DNA of 64,000 nucleotides from Burkholderia cenocepacia (lineage in GTDB: Bacteria; Pseudomonadota; Gammaproteobacteria; Burkholderiales; Burkholderiaceae), in assembly GCF_014211915.1 (NCBI RefSeq), contig NZ_CP060039.1:248001-312000 (forward strand), given 5' to 3'. Shown here one piece after another: positions 49,431-58,165 of this stretch. Made by a program: the position numbers and the translations under genes. Position 1 is the stretch's first letter. Every line of letters starts with the position of its first letter. The notes under the pieces are model-generated. The model ran no database searches and had not been told where the DNA came from. It worked only from the letters and a program-made list of their open reading frames with translations.

Positions 49431-50069
49431 TCAGGCCGCCTCGCGCGCCAGCGCGCGCCGCGCGGCCGGCCGTTCGGCCTCGCGCTGCGCATGAGCGGTC
49501 CATGCAGGATGCCGCGTCATGTCGAGCCCGATCGCGACGCCCCAGCGATACAGCACGAGCAGGAACGGACCGACGATCGAATGCGCGCCCGGCTCGGCCC
49601 ACGTGCGGCCGTCGGCCAGCAGGGCTTCGATCGACGCGTTCGCGGCGTCGATCGTGCCGCGCCCGTGCGCGCTGACCGCGCCGTGCAGCGCCGGATCGTC
49701 GATGAAGCGGCCCGGCCGCCACAGCGCGCCGTAGCCGACGCCATGCACCCAGCCGACCAGCCAGGCGAGCCATTCGTGGCACCGCGCCTCGCGCAGCGGA
49801 TCGTCGAGCGGCAGCAATTGCGCATCCGGATAGCGGCGCGCGAGATACGTGAGGATCGCCGGCGTTTCGGTCAGCGCGCGCGGCTCGCCCGGAATCGCGA
49901 GCACGGGCACGCGCGCTTTCGGGTTGATCGCGAGATAGCGCGCTTCGAGGTTCTGCTGCTCGCGCACGGACACGATCTCGACGTCGAACGGCGCGCCGGT
50001 TTCCTCCAGCGCGATGTGGGCGGCGAGCGAGCAGGCGCCCGGCGAAAGATAGAGACGATAGGCGTTCAT
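49431..50069 (-). CDS. Glutathione S-transferase family protein
   Basis: A 212-residue GST with the N-terminal motif YRLYLSPGACSLAAHIALEE, as in the beta-class enzymes of proteobacteria, where Cys13 or Tyr6 contacts glutathione. NPKARVPVLAI carries the cis-proline and ALTETPAILTYLA the glutathione-binding Glu/Thr. The C-terminal helical domain includes WLVGWVHGVGYGALWRP. The ATG at 50069 is divergent from a LysR regulator 111 bp away. Confidence 0.9.
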   Translation of the reverse strand: MNAYRLYLSPGACSLAAHIALEETGAPFDVEIVSVREQQNLEARYLAINPKARVPVLAIPGEPRALTETPAILTYLARRYPDAQLLPLDDPLREARCHEWLAWLVGWVHGVGYGALWRPGRFIDDPALHGAVSAHGRGTIDAANASIEALLADGRTWAEPGAHSIVGPFLLVLYRWGVAIGLDMTRHPAWTAHAQREAERPAARRALAREAA

Positions 50070-50159
50070 GGCGGTGTGGCCCGACGGGCTGTGGAAGACG
50101 GAACCGAGTGTAGGAACGCACGCCGCCGCGCGGCAAACGATGAATTGTCGTGCTCGGAC

Positions 50160-50174
50160 ATTAGTGTTACTAAT
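50160..50174. promoter_or_regulatory. LysR-type binding site, ATTAGT-N3-ACTAAT
   Basis: A perfect six-base inverted repeat with three-base spacing lies in the GST/LysR divergent spacer, seven bases before the LysR start. It contains the T-N11-A signature of LysR binding sites. It is the only strong palindrome in the spacer and is AT-rich against GC-rich surroundings, so it is a good candidate for autoregulation and GST control. Confidence 0.55.
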
Positions 50175-50180
50175 ACCCGT

Positions 50181-51101
50181 ATGCGACGCATCCACCTCCC
50201 TCCGCTGCAGACGCTGCGCGCGTTCGAAGCCGCCGTGCGGCTGCAGAGCTTCACGCGCGCGGCCGACGAACTCGCACTCACGCAAGGCGCGGTCAGCCAG
50301 CACATCCGCGCGCTCGAGGCGCAGCTCGGCTATCCGCTGTTCACGCGCGAACGCAACGGCGCGACGCCGACGCACGCCGCGCATGCCCTCGCACTGCAGG
50401 TTCGCCAGGGCCTGAGCGTGCTCGAACGCGCGTTCGAGCCGACGCTGGCGGTGCGCCGCCGCCCGCGCACCTGCGACGTGACGCTGAACGTGAGCGTGCT
50501 GCCGAGCGTCGCCGAGCGCTGGCTCGTGCCGCGCCTGCCGCGCTTCTCCGCCGCGCATCCGCACATCTCGATCGTGCTGCATCCGGACGTGGCGCTCGCG
50601 CCGCTGCGCAAGCGCGATCGCATCGACGTCGCGTTGCGCTACGGGCCCGGCACGTGGCCCGGGGTCATCGCCGAGAAGCTGATGAACGAGACGATCTTCC
50701 CGGTCGCGAGCCCTGCATACCGCAATCGCGACGGCGTCGCGCCGCGCACGCCGGCCGACCTCGTGCGCGCGACGTTGCTGCGTCATCCCGCGCAGCCGTG
50801 GGAACCGTGGTGCCAGGCCGCGCGGCTCGACCTCACCGAATCCGCGCGCGCGCCGCGCTTCACCGACACGAACGCGCTGATCGACGCGGCACTGAAAGGC
50901 CGCGGCGTCGCGCTCGCGCGCCGCTCGCTGATCGAGCCGGAACTCGCCGACGGCACGCTCGTGCGCGTGTCGACGGTACGCATCACCGACGTGTACGCGC
51001 ACTACGTCGTGTGGCGCCCCGGCCATCCGCACGAAGCCGCGATCCGTACCTGGCTCGACTGGCTGCGCAGCGAAGTGCGGCGCAGGACGCCGCGGCGCTG
51101 A
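50181..51101 (+). CDS. LysR family transcriptional regulator (GcvA-like)
   Basis: A 306-residue LysR regulator. The helix-turn-helix covers residues 5-64 (LPPLQTLRAFEAAVRLQSFTRAADELALTQGAVSQHIRALE). The effector domain has the GcvA-subgroup pattern (RWLVPRLPRFSAAHPHI, DVALRYGPGTWPG, GRGVALARRSLIEPELADGTL). It starts at ATG 50181, next to a LysR-type palindrome, and is divergent from a GST gene. The effector is unknown. Confidence 0.91.
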   Translation: MRRIHLPPLQTLRAFEAAVRLQSFTRAADELALTQGAVSQHIRALEAQLGYPLFTRERNGATPTHAAHALALQVRQGLSVLERAFEPTLAVRRRPRTCDVTLNVSVLPSVAERWLVPRLPRFSAAHPHISIVLHPDVALAPLRKRDRIDVALRYGPGTWPGVIAEKLMNETIFPVASPAYRNRDGVAPRTPADLVRATLLRHPAQPWEPWCQAARLDLTESARAPRFTDTNALIDAALKGRGVALARRSLIEPELADGTLVRVSTVRITDVYAHYVVWRPGHPHEAAIRTWLDWLRSEVRRRTPRR

Positions 51102-51122
51102 CGCCAATGCCGATGCCGACGC

Positions 51123-53348
51123 TCACGCGCGCATCGGCATCGCCACCTTGTCGAGCGTGATCGGCAGATCGCGCACCCGCACGCCGGTCGCGTGATAGAC
51201 CGCATTGGCGATCGCGGCCGGCACGCCGGTGATGCCGATCTCGCCGATGCCGCGAATGCCGAGCGGATTGAAATGCGTGTCGTTTTCGTCGACGAAACTC
51301 ACGTCGAGTTCGCCGATGTCCGCGTTCACGGGCACGTGATATTCGGCGAGATTCGCGTTCGTGAAGCGGCCGTGGCGCACGTCGAGATGCGAGCCTTCCT
51401 CGAGCGCGGTGCCGAGCCCCCACACCATCCCGCCGATCAACTGGCTGCGCGCCGTCTTCGCGTTGAGCAGGCGGCCGACGCTGTAGACGCCGACGATGCG
51501 CGGCACGCGAATCGTACCGAGCTCGGCGTCGACGTGCACTTCGGCAAACACCGCGCCGAACGAATGGGACGCATAGCGCGACTTCTCGTCGCCGGGCTTC
51601 GCCGTCGCCTGCGCGTCGATCGGCTGGCCGCCCGCACGCGCGATCACCGCCGCGGCCGGATCGCGCCGCGACGGGTCGCCGCGATGCACGACCCAGCCGT
51701 TGTCGACCGTCACGTCGTCGGCCGCGGTGCCATGCAGCGGCGATCCGGAGTCGGCGATCGCCAGCGCGATCAGCTTCGCGCGCGCCTGCAGCGCGGCCTC
51801 GCGCACGGCGGGCGCCACGCTAGCCGCCGATTGCGAGCCGCCCGATACCGGCGCGCGCGGCAGACTGGAATCGCCGAGCGCGAAGCGCACGTTCTGCGGC
51901 GCGAAACCGAGCGCATCGGCCGCGACCTGCGTCATCACCGTGTAGGTGCCGGTGCCGATGTCCTGCGTGCCCGACGCGACTTCGGCCGTGCCGTCCGGCA
52001 GGATGCGCGCCCGCGCCGACGCTTCGCTGCGGTTCGCCGGATACGTGGCGGCCGCCATCCCGAGGCCGATCAGCGTGTCGCCATCGCGCATCGTGCGCGG
52101 CGCACCGGTGCGGCGCGACCACCCGAAGCGCCGCGCGCCGGCCTCGTAGCATTCGCGCAGCTTGTTGCTCGACCACGGCTTGCCGTCCTGCGGATCGACC
52201 TCCGCGTAATTCGCGAGCCGCAGCGCGACCGGGTCCATGCCGAGCCGCCACGCGAGCTCGTCCATCGCCGATTCCAGCGCGAACGAGCCCGACGCCTCGC
52301 CGGGCGCGCGCATGAACGTCGGCGTGCCGACGTTCAGCGACACGATCCGGTGCGTGGTTGCCTGGTTCGGCACCGCGTACATGATGCGCGACGGCATCCC
52401 GCACATCTCCATCCAGTCCTCGAACGTCGACGTAGTGGCGATCGTGTCGTGGCGCATCGCGGTCAACGCTCCATCTTGGCGTGCGGCCAGCACGATGCGC
52501 TGCTCGGTGAACGGCCGCCCGCCGACCGGACCGAACATCTGAGGCCGCGTCAGCGCGAGACGAACCGGGCGCCCGACCTGCTTCGCGGCCATCGCGCACA
52601 ACGACACGTGCGACCACGACGAACCCTTGCAACCGAAGCCGCCGCCGAGGAACGGCGAAATCACGCGCACGTGCTCCGGCGCGATGCCGAACACGGCGGC
52701 CACCGCCGTGCTCGCGCCCGACACGCCCTGCGTCGCGTCGTGCAGCGTGAGTGTCGGGCCGTCCCAGCGCGCCATCGTCGCGTGCGGCTCGATCGGGTTG
52801 TGGTGCTGCATCGGCGTCGTATAGGTTGCGTCGACACGCACCGCGCCTTCGCGCAGGCCGGCCTCGACGTCGCCGCGCTGCGTATCCATCGCGCGGCCCT
52901 GCTGCTTCGGCGGCACGCGCGCGCCGCGCTTCGCCTGCGCGAAATCCACCACCGCCTCGCTCGCGCGATAACGCACCTGCACCGCATGCGCGGCGTCGGT
53001 CGCCTGCTCGAGCGTTTCGGCGACGACGACCGCGACGGGTTCGTTGCTGTAGCGCACCGTGTCGTCCTGCAGCAACGTGAGCCGGCGCCCGGCGGGCGGC
53101 GACAGCGGCGGCCGGCCGCCGTTGGGCAGCCGCATCGCGTTCTCGTGCGTGATCACGATCAGCACGCCCGGCATCGCGCGGGCGCGCGCCGCATCGATCG
53201 ATTCGATGCGGCCGGACGCGATCGTGCTCGTCACGAGCACCGCATGCGCGAGCCGCGCATCGGAGAATTCGGCCGCGTAGTGCGCGCCGCCCGTCACCTT
53301 CAGCACGCCGTCGACCCGGTCGAGCGGTTGTCCCGTCAACGTGTTCAT
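51123..53348 (-). CDS. paoC: Molybdopterin-binding subunit of PaoABC-type aldehyde oxidoreductase
   Basis: A 741-residue molybdenum hydroxylase large subunit of the xanthine dehydrogenase family. Molybdopterin motifs include FLGGGFGCKG, the RAPGEASGSFALE segment, SGTQDIGTGTY, and near the C-terminus GIRGIGEIGITG, whose glutamate is the catalytic base. It hydroxylates aldehydes to acids. It carries no signal peptide of its own, as in E. coli PaoC, and would ride through the Tat pathway with PaoA. The ATG at 53348 overlaps the end of the FAD-subunit gene. A dedicated maturation chaperone (PaoD) is not found next to it. Confidence 0.9.
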   Translation of the reverse strand: MNTLTGQPLDRVDGVLKVTGGAHYAAEFSDARLAHAVLVTSTIASGRIESIDAARARAMPGVLIVITHENAMRLPNGGRPPLSPPAGRRLTLLQDDTVRYSNEPVAVVVAETLEQATDAAHAVQVRYRASEAVVDFAQAKRGARVPPKQQGRAMDTQRGDVEAGLREGAVRVDATYTTPMQHHNPIEPHATMARWDGPTLTLHDATQGVSGASTAVAAVFGIAPEHVRVISPFLGGGFGCKGSSWSHVSLCAMAAKQVGRPVRLALTRPQMFGPVGGRPFTEQRIVLAARQDGALTAMRHDTIATTSTFEDWMEMCGMPSRIMYAVPNQATTHRIVSLNVGTPTFMRAPGEASGSFALESAMDELAWRLGMDPVALRLANYAEVDPQDGKPWSSNKLRECYEAGARRFGWSRRTGAPRTMRDGDTLIGLGMAAATYPANRSEASARARILPDGTAEVASGTQDIGTGTYTVMTQVAADALGFAPQNVRFALGDSSLPRAPVSGGSQSAASVAPAVREAALQARAKLIALAIADSGSPLHGTAADDVTVDNGWVVHRGDPSRRDPAAAVIARAGGQPIDAQATAKPGDEKSRYASHSFGAVFAEVHVDAELGTIRVPRIVGVYSVGRLLNAKTARSQLIGGMVWGLGTALEEGSHLDVRHGRFTNANLAEYHVPVNADIGELDVSFVDENDTHFNPLGIRGIGEIGITGVPAAIANAVYHATGVRVRDLPITLDKVAMPMRA

Positions 53349-54346
53349 GCGGCACCTCCCGTGGCGGCGGCTGCCGTTCCGACCGCACGGACGATCGCCC
53401 GCTGCGCGAGCGCGACCTTGAAGCCATTGCCGTCGAGCGGCCGCGCATCGTGCAACGCCAGCGCGGCCGCCTCGCGCAGTGTCGCGTCGGTCGGGGTACG
53501 GCCCGCGAGATGCGCTTCCGCCTCTCTCGCGCGCAGCGGCTTGTGCGCGACGCCGCCGAGCGCGATCCGCGCGTCGGCGACGCGCGGGCCGTCCATCCGC
53601 AGCGCGGCCGCGACCGACACCAGCGCGAACGCGTAGCTCGCGCGATCGCGCACTTTCAGATAGTGCGCATGGTCGGCAAAGCGCGGCGGCGGCAAGTCCA
53701 CCGCGGTGATCAGTTCGCCCGGTTCGAGTGTCGTGTCGAGATCGGGACGGTCGCCCGGCAAGCGGTGAAACGACGCGATCGGAATCTGCCGTGCGCCGCG
53801 CGGGCCGCTCACCTGCACGACGGCGTCGAGCGCGGCGAGCGCGACGCTCATGTCCGACGGGTTCACCGCCACGCACTGCGGGCTCGCGCCGAGGATCGCG
53901 TGCATCCGGTTGTGGCCGCCGATCGCCGCGCAGCCGCTGCCCGGGTCGCGCTTGTTGCACTGTGCGAACGCGGGATCGTAAAAATACGGGCAGCGCGTGC
54001 GCTGCATCAGGTTGCCGCCGACGGTCGCCATGTTGCGCAATTGCGCGGACGCGCCGGCGAGCAGCGCCTGCGACAGCAGCGGATAGTCGGCGCGCAGGCG
54101 CGGATGGTCGGCTGCGTCGCTGTTGCGCACGAGCGCACCGATGCGCACGCCGCCGCCAGGCAGCGCGTCGACCGAATCCAGACCCGCGATGCGCGTGATG
54201 TCGATGAGCGTGACGGGCCGCGCGACGCCGCCCTTCATCAGGTCGAGCAGGTTCGTGCCGCCGCCGATGAAGGCCGCGCCGGGCCGCTGCGCCGCGCGCA
54301 CGGCGCCGGCGACGTCCGTCGCGCGTTCGTAGGAGATCGCTTCCAT
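53345..54346 (-). CDS. paoB: FAD-binding subunit of PaoABC-type aldehyde oxidoreductase
   Basis: A 333-residue FAD subunit. The pyrophosphate-binding loop is AFIGGGTNLLDLM, and ATVGGNLMQRTRCPYFYD is the second flavin motif. Cysteines at 119, 130, 139 and 158 match the region where E. coli PaoB carries an extra [4Fe-4S] cluster, which distinguishes the Pao group from ordinary xanthine dehydrogenases. Its end overlaps the start of the large-subunit gene by four bases. It passes electrons between the Fe-S clusters and molybdenum. Confidence 0.9.
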   Translation of the reverse strand: MEAISYERATDVAGAVRAAQRPGAAFIGGGTNLLDLMKGGVARPVTLIDITRIAGLDSVDALPGGGVRIGALVRNSDAADHPRLRADYPLLSQALLAGASAQLRNMATVGGNLMQRTRCPYFYDPAFAQCNKRDPGSGCAAIGGHNRMHAILGASPQCVAVNPSDMSVALAALDAVVQVSGPRGARQIPIASFHRLPGDRPDLDTTLEPGELITAVDLPPPRFADHAHYLKVRDRASYAFALVSVAAALRMDGPRVADARIALGGVAHKPLRAREAEAHLAGRTPTDATLREAAALALHDARPLDGNGFKVALAQRAIVRAVGTAAAATGGAA

Positions 54347-54364
54347 TGCGGTGCCCTCCGTCGG

Positions 54365-55123
54365 CTAGCCGTGCGCCGCATGCGCGGCGCGCACGGCGGC
54401 GACGATGTTCGGATACGCGCCGCAGCGGCACAGGTTGCCGCTCATGCGCTCGCGGATCTCGTCGTCCGACAGGTGCTCGGGACGGCGCCGCACGTCGTCG
54501 GTGGCCGCGCTCCCCGCACCTGCCGCGAACTCGTCGAGCAGCGCGGTCGCCGAGCAGAGCTGGCCGGACGTGCAGTAGCCGCACTGGAACGCATCGCATT
54601 CGACGAATGCGCGCTGCACCGGGCTCAGCTCGCCGCCGCGCGCCAGCCCTTCGACGGTCGTGATCCGCGCGCCTTCGTGCATCACCGCGAGCGTCAGGCA
54701 GGCGTTGATGCGTCGCCCGTCGACGAGCACCGTGCACGCGCCGCACTGCCCGCGATCGCAACCCTTCTTCGTGCCCGTGAGTCCCGCGTATTCGCGCAGT
54801 GCGTCGAGCAGCGTGACGCGCGGTTCGAGTTGCAGCGTGTACGCGCGTCCGTTGATGTCGAGACGCACGGGCCGCGCCGGCACCGTATCGCGGCGGGGCG
54901 CAGCCGGCGTGGATGCCGCGTGCGGCGGCTGCGGATGAACGTGCGATGCGGCGCTGACGGTCGCGGCAGCCGCCGCGGATTGCAGGAAGCGGCGCCGCGC
55001 GGCGCTGGACGGCGTATCGTGCGACAGCGGCGGCGCCCCCGCTGAATGGCTGGTCCCGAGCGGCGACGGGGCGGCATCGCGCGCCGGTTCGGCGGACGGA
55101 GAATCGGATCGATCGCTGGACAT
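54365..55123 (-). CDS. paoA: Tat-exported [2Fe-2S] subunit of PaoABC-type aldehyde oxidoreductase
   Basis: A 252-residue iron-sulfur subunit. A long N-terminal region ends in a twin-arginine signal (RRRFLQ at 43-48 followed by an Ala-rich helix), so the complex is periplasmic. Plant-type [2Fe-2S] ligands are Cys122, Cys127, Cys130 and Cys142. The second cluster uses Cys181, Cys184, Cys232 and Cys234 (QCGYC, LCRCGAY). Order paoA-paoB-paoC with tiny gaps indicates one operon. The start may be ATG 55123 or an in-frame ATG at 55141; the n-region is longer than usual either way. Confidence 0.9.
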   Translation of the reverse strand: MSSDRSDSPSAEPARDAAPSPLGTSHSAGAPPLSHDTPSSAARRRFLQSAAAAATVSAASHVHPQPPHAASTPAAPRRDTVPARPVRLDINGRAYTLQLEPRVTLLDALREYAGLTGTKKGCDRGQCGACTVLVDGRRINACLTLAVMHEGARITTVEGLARGGELSPVQRAFVECDAFQCGYCTSGQLCSATALLDEFAAGAGSAATDDVRRRPEHLSDDEIRERMSGNLCRCGAYPNIVAAVRAAHAAHG

Positions 55124-55676
55124 GACTTCTGCTCGCTCCATGGTGGATGGACGCGGATGTGCCGCCCGTGCCCGAATGGCAGCACGGTTGGCACGCGCAT
55201 CGGCAAAGAGCAATTCGGGTGCCGCGAAATTGTGGGGACAGCGTGCCGGTGCGGTGCCGGCCGCCTGTGCGTGGCGCATACCGGGCAACAGCTGGCCGCG
55301 TTGCCGGTGATAGCGGCTCCATGACGCCACGCTGGCGCGCGGCTGGCCGTTCGCTGACGAAGCGGCAATAACGCCCGGTTTTTGGGCGTGACGGGCCGCG
55401 CATCGGTCGCAAGTTGCCGGGCGCATTGGCCATGCCGCGCATGGCGCGCGCGTCGCCGCGGCCGGGTCGCGGCGTGGCGCGCCGTGTAAATGTGCGCAGC
55501 ATCCGCGTCTGCTGGAAAATTCCGCCATGCGTGCCGGCGGATCGCCGCGACGGCCTTCGGTCAGCCTGACGAAAACCTGTCGCGATCACGCCCCGAACGC
55601 AGACGATTCACCGAAACGTCGCATCGCGGCGGCATACTCGAAAACGTTTCCCGATCAGCCTGCCAGGAGAAAAGTC
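55124..55676. other. Gene-free divergent spacer, pao operon and small lipoprotein
   Basis: A 553-bp stretch in which I find no gene with a credible start and composition. In-frame upstream extension of paoA is possible but its translation is unlike any family. It should contain the pao promoter. I see no confident sigma70 pair and no clear operator. Confidence 0.4.
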
Positions 55677-55961
55677 ATGCGTCGCGTTTCCGTCGCCGTC
55701 GTTCTGTGTACCGCCGTGTTCGTCGCCGCGTGCAGCGACGACGCACCGCACGACGCCAACGCGACCGACGCCGCGCCGCAGGCCGGCGCCTCGAGCGGCG
55801 CCGCCAGCGCGTTCAACAGCGACGCGACCGCGAATACGGCCGCGTCCGATGCCGCGCCGCTCGCGCTGCCCGTCGTGCACTACCCGCCCGATGACGACGA
55901 CGATGCGAAGCCCGCCGCGAATGCAGCAGCCTCCAGCACGGCCGCGTCGTCGCCGGGCTGA
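55677..55961 (+). CDS. Small lipoprotein, hypothetical
   Basis: A 94-residue predicted lipoprotein. The signal MRRVSVAVVLCTAVFVAA ends in a lipobox with Cys19 (FVAAC). The mature part is low complexity, Ala/Ser/Asp rich, with a central five-Asp run after HYPP. An Asp after the lipidated cysteine is not at position +2 (which is Ser), so outer-membrane sorting is likely. AGGAG sits eight bases before the ATG. The function is unknown; such Asp runs may bind metal or simply act as a spacer. Confidence 0.72.
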   Translation: MRRVSVAVVLCTAVFVAACSDDAPHDANATDAAPQAGASSGAASAFNSDATANTAASDAAPLALPVVHYPPDDDDDAKPAANAAASSTAASSPG

Positions 55962-56234
55962 TTCCGTCGCCACGTGATAGAAGTCGGTACCGCTCGGGGA
56001 GAGCGGCGGGCGCTCACGTCGAGCCAGCGCTGGCATGACGTAACGGTCGGCGACGGCACGAACGGCACGGTGTCGCACCACCTCACGGGCGATGCCGAGC
56101 CCGGCCGGCCAAGCGATTCGGACCCGGCCGCCGTCAGGCCTGTGCGCGCGCCACAAGCGCAACAAGCGCCGCAAGCGCGACGGCGCGCGATGCCGCGACC
56201 GCCGCCGCGCGGCATGCGCCGCGCAACCCGCCCG

Positions 56235-56858
56235 TCAGACCGCGTGCGCGAGCGCGCGATCGACGAGCGCGGCCTCGAAGCCGTCGTCCGCGTCGCGAAA
56301 GCGCAGCGGCGCCGCGCAATGCACCAGCGTGTCGATGAAATATTTCGCGCGCGGCCACGGCCCGAAGCCGGCCGCCGTGTTGATGTGCCCGGCGTCGCCG
56401 AGGTTCACGAATGCGCTGCCCAGTCGCTGCGCGAGCGCGCGCGCATCGGCGAGCGGCATCCACGGATCGGTCTCGCTGCCGATCACGATCGACGGCACCG
56501 CGAGCCGGCGCGCGTCGAACGGCCCGGCAAAGGTGAATTTCTTCGGGCTGGCCGGCGCGACGAACAGCACGCCCGCGACGTCGCCCACATGCGGCCACTG
56601 CGCGAGCGCATGCGCGGCCGCGAGGCAGCCGAAGCTGTGCGCGGCGAGCACGAACGGGCCGCGCTCGCGATCGAGCAGCGCGCGCACCGATTGCGCCCAG
56701 CCCGCGAGATCGGGCGCGTCCCAGTCGTGCTGCTCGACGCGCAACGAGCGCGGGAACTGCCGCTCGAGCCAGGTCTGCCAGTGGGCGCCTTCGCTGCCGT
56801 GCAGGCCCGGAACGGTGACGAGCCGCGGCGGCCACGCCGATTTGCTGCATGCGCGCAT
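56235..56858 (-). CDS. RBBP9/YdeN family alpha/beta hydrolase
   Basis: A 207-residue small serine hydrolase. The N-terminal motif VTVPGLHGSEGAHWQTWLE, nucleophile elbow AAHSFGCLAA, SETDPWMP aspartate and GDAGHINTAAGFGPWP histidine loop are characteristic of the RBBP9/YdeN family. The substrate is unknown. The ATG at 56858 follows GGAGGG; a 52-residue in-frame extension upstream was rejected as basic, non-family sequence. Confidence 0.9.
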   Translation of the reverse strand: MRACSKSAWPPRLVTVPGLHGSEGAHWQTWLERQFPRSLRVEQHDWDAPDLAGWAQSVRALLDRERGPFVLAAHSFGCLAAAHALAQWPHVGDVAGVLFVAPASPKKFTFAGPFDARRLAVPSIVIGSETDPWMPLADARALAQRLGSAFVNLGDAGHINTAAGFGPWPRAKYFIDTLVHCAAPLRFRDADDGFEAALVDRALAHAV

Positions 56859-57194
56859 GATTGCCCTCCGCTTGCTTGAAGACGAGGTTCGATTGTGGCG
56901 TCGGGTACGCGGCGACCGAACCAATATTTTGTGCTTTGCTTTTGCTCGGCCGACGGCCCGGCGACCGTGCGAAACGCGGCCCGGGTCGAACGCCCGGCCC
57001 GCACGACGGCGCAATGCGCGGCGAAACCGTAGAATGTGGGCTTCCCGTCTGCTTCACACGGAACCGTCCCCGCGCCGACGCGCCGGGCCGGTCGTCAGGA
57101 GTCGCCCGATGTCCGCTACGTCCGCCGGCGCGCCGCGCCCGGCTCTACTCGTCGTTCCCGCGACGCACCTCGCCGGCGCGCGCGCCGTCACGCA
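56859..57194. promoter_or_regulatory. Divergent spacer with ghrA promoter and mini-ORF
   Basis: A 336-bp spacer. TAGAAT at 57030-57035 is a likely -10 for the ghrA direction. A short ORF with a good ribosome site begins at 57109 and overlaps the ghrA start. Nothing else was recognised. Confidence 0.4.
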
Positions 57195-57198
57195 ATGA
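57109..57198 (+). CDS. 29-aa upstream ORF coupled to ghrA
   Basis: ATG 57109 has AGGAG eight bases upstream, a better ribosome site than the ghrA start itself. The frame encodes MSATSAGAPRPALLVVPATH and ends ARAVTQ. Its TGA overlaps the ghrA ATG (ATGA). This is the geometry of translational coupling: ribosomes finishing the mini-ORF would restart on ghrA. The peptide itself matches nothing known to me. Confidence 0.45.
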   Translation: MSATSAGAPRPALLVVPATHLAGARAVTQ

Positions 57199-58136
57199 AG
57201 ATCCTGTTCCATTCACCGCATCAGGACGCCAGCGCATGGCGCGACGAGATCGCGCGTGCGCTGCCGGAAGCCGAACTGCGCGCCTGGCAGCCGGGCGATA
57301 CGGCCGCCGCCGACTACGCGCTCGTGTGGCGCCCGCCGCGCGAGTTGTTCGCGCCGCGCGACGGCCTGCGCGCGATCTTCAACCTCGGCGCGGGCGTCGA
57401 TGCGCTGCTCGCGCTCGAGCACGCGCATCCGGGCACGCTGCCCGCGCACGTGCCGCTGGTGCGGCTCGAAGATTCCGGCATGGCGCAGCAGATGGTCGAA
57501 TACGTGACGCACGCGGTGCTGCGCTACCTGCGCCGTTTCGACGAATACGACCTGCAACAGCGCGAACGCCGCTGGCAGCCGCTCGAACCGCATGCGCGCG
57601 CGAACTTCACCGTCGCCGTCCTCGGCCTTGGCGTGCTCGGCGCCGAGGTCGCCCGCGCGCTCGCCGCGCTCGGCCTGCCGGTGCGCGGCTACAGCCGCAG
57701 CGCGAAGCAGCTCGACGGCGTCACGACCTTCGCCGGCGACGGCGCGTTCGACGCGTGCATCGACGGCGCGAAGGTGCTCGTCAACCTGCTGCCGAGCACG
57801 CGCGATACCGACGGCATCCTGTCGGCGCGCGCGTTCGCGCGGCTCGCGCCCGGCGCGTACGTCGTCAACGTCGCGCGCGGCGCGCATCTCGTCGAAGCCG
57901 ACCTGCTCGACGCACTTGCAAGCGGCCAGGTCGCCGCGGCCACGCTCGACGTGTTCCAGCACGAACCGCTGCCGGACGACCATCCGTTCTGGCGCGCGCC
58001 GCGCATCACGATCACGCCGCACAGCTCGGCCGAGACGCTGCGCACGGAAGCCGTCGAGCAGATCGCCGGCAAGATCCGCGCGTTCGAGCGCGGCGCGCCC
58101 GTCAGCGGCATCGTCGACTACGCGCGCGGCTACTGA
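57195..58136 (+). CDS. ghrA: Glyoxylate/hydroxypyruvate reductase A
   Basis: A 313-residue D-2-hydroxyacid dehydrogenase, nearly the same length as E. coli GhrA and similar throughout (RLEDSGMAQQMVEYV, FDEYDLQQRERRWQPL, FTVAVLGLGVLGAEVA as the NAD(P) loop, VNVARGAHLVE, DVFQHEPLPDDHPFW, ITPHSSAET with the catalytic histidine, ending DYARGY). It reduces glyoxylate and hydroxypyruvate with NADPH. Its start overlaps a 29-codon ORF. It is followed at 29 bp by an HMG-CoA lyase gene and is probably co-transcribed with it. Confidence 0.92.
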   Translation: MKILFHSPHQDASAWRDEIARALPEAELRAWQPGDTAAADYALVWRPPRELFAPRDGLRAIFNLGAGVDALLALEHAHPGTLPAHVPLVRLEDSGMAQQMVEYVTHAVLRYLRRFDEYDLQQRERRWQPLEPHARANFTVAVLGLGVLGAEVARALAALGLPVRGYSRSAKQLDGVTTFAGDGAFDACIDGAKVLVNLLPSTRDTDGILSARAFARLAPGAYVVNVARGAHLVEADLLDALASGQVAAATLDVFQHEPLPDDHPFWRAPRITITPHSSAETLRTEAVEQIAGKIRAFERGAPVSGIVDYARGY

Positions 58137-58165
58137 ATTCCGCCTACACAAAACCGGAGACAACC

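Noticed and set aside
51123..55589. A single 1488-codon minus-strand reading frame
   Set aside because: Only the first part (51123-53348) is a recognisable protein. Upstream the same frame runs antisense to or out of frame with paoB and paoA. GC-rich DNA simply lacks stops there.
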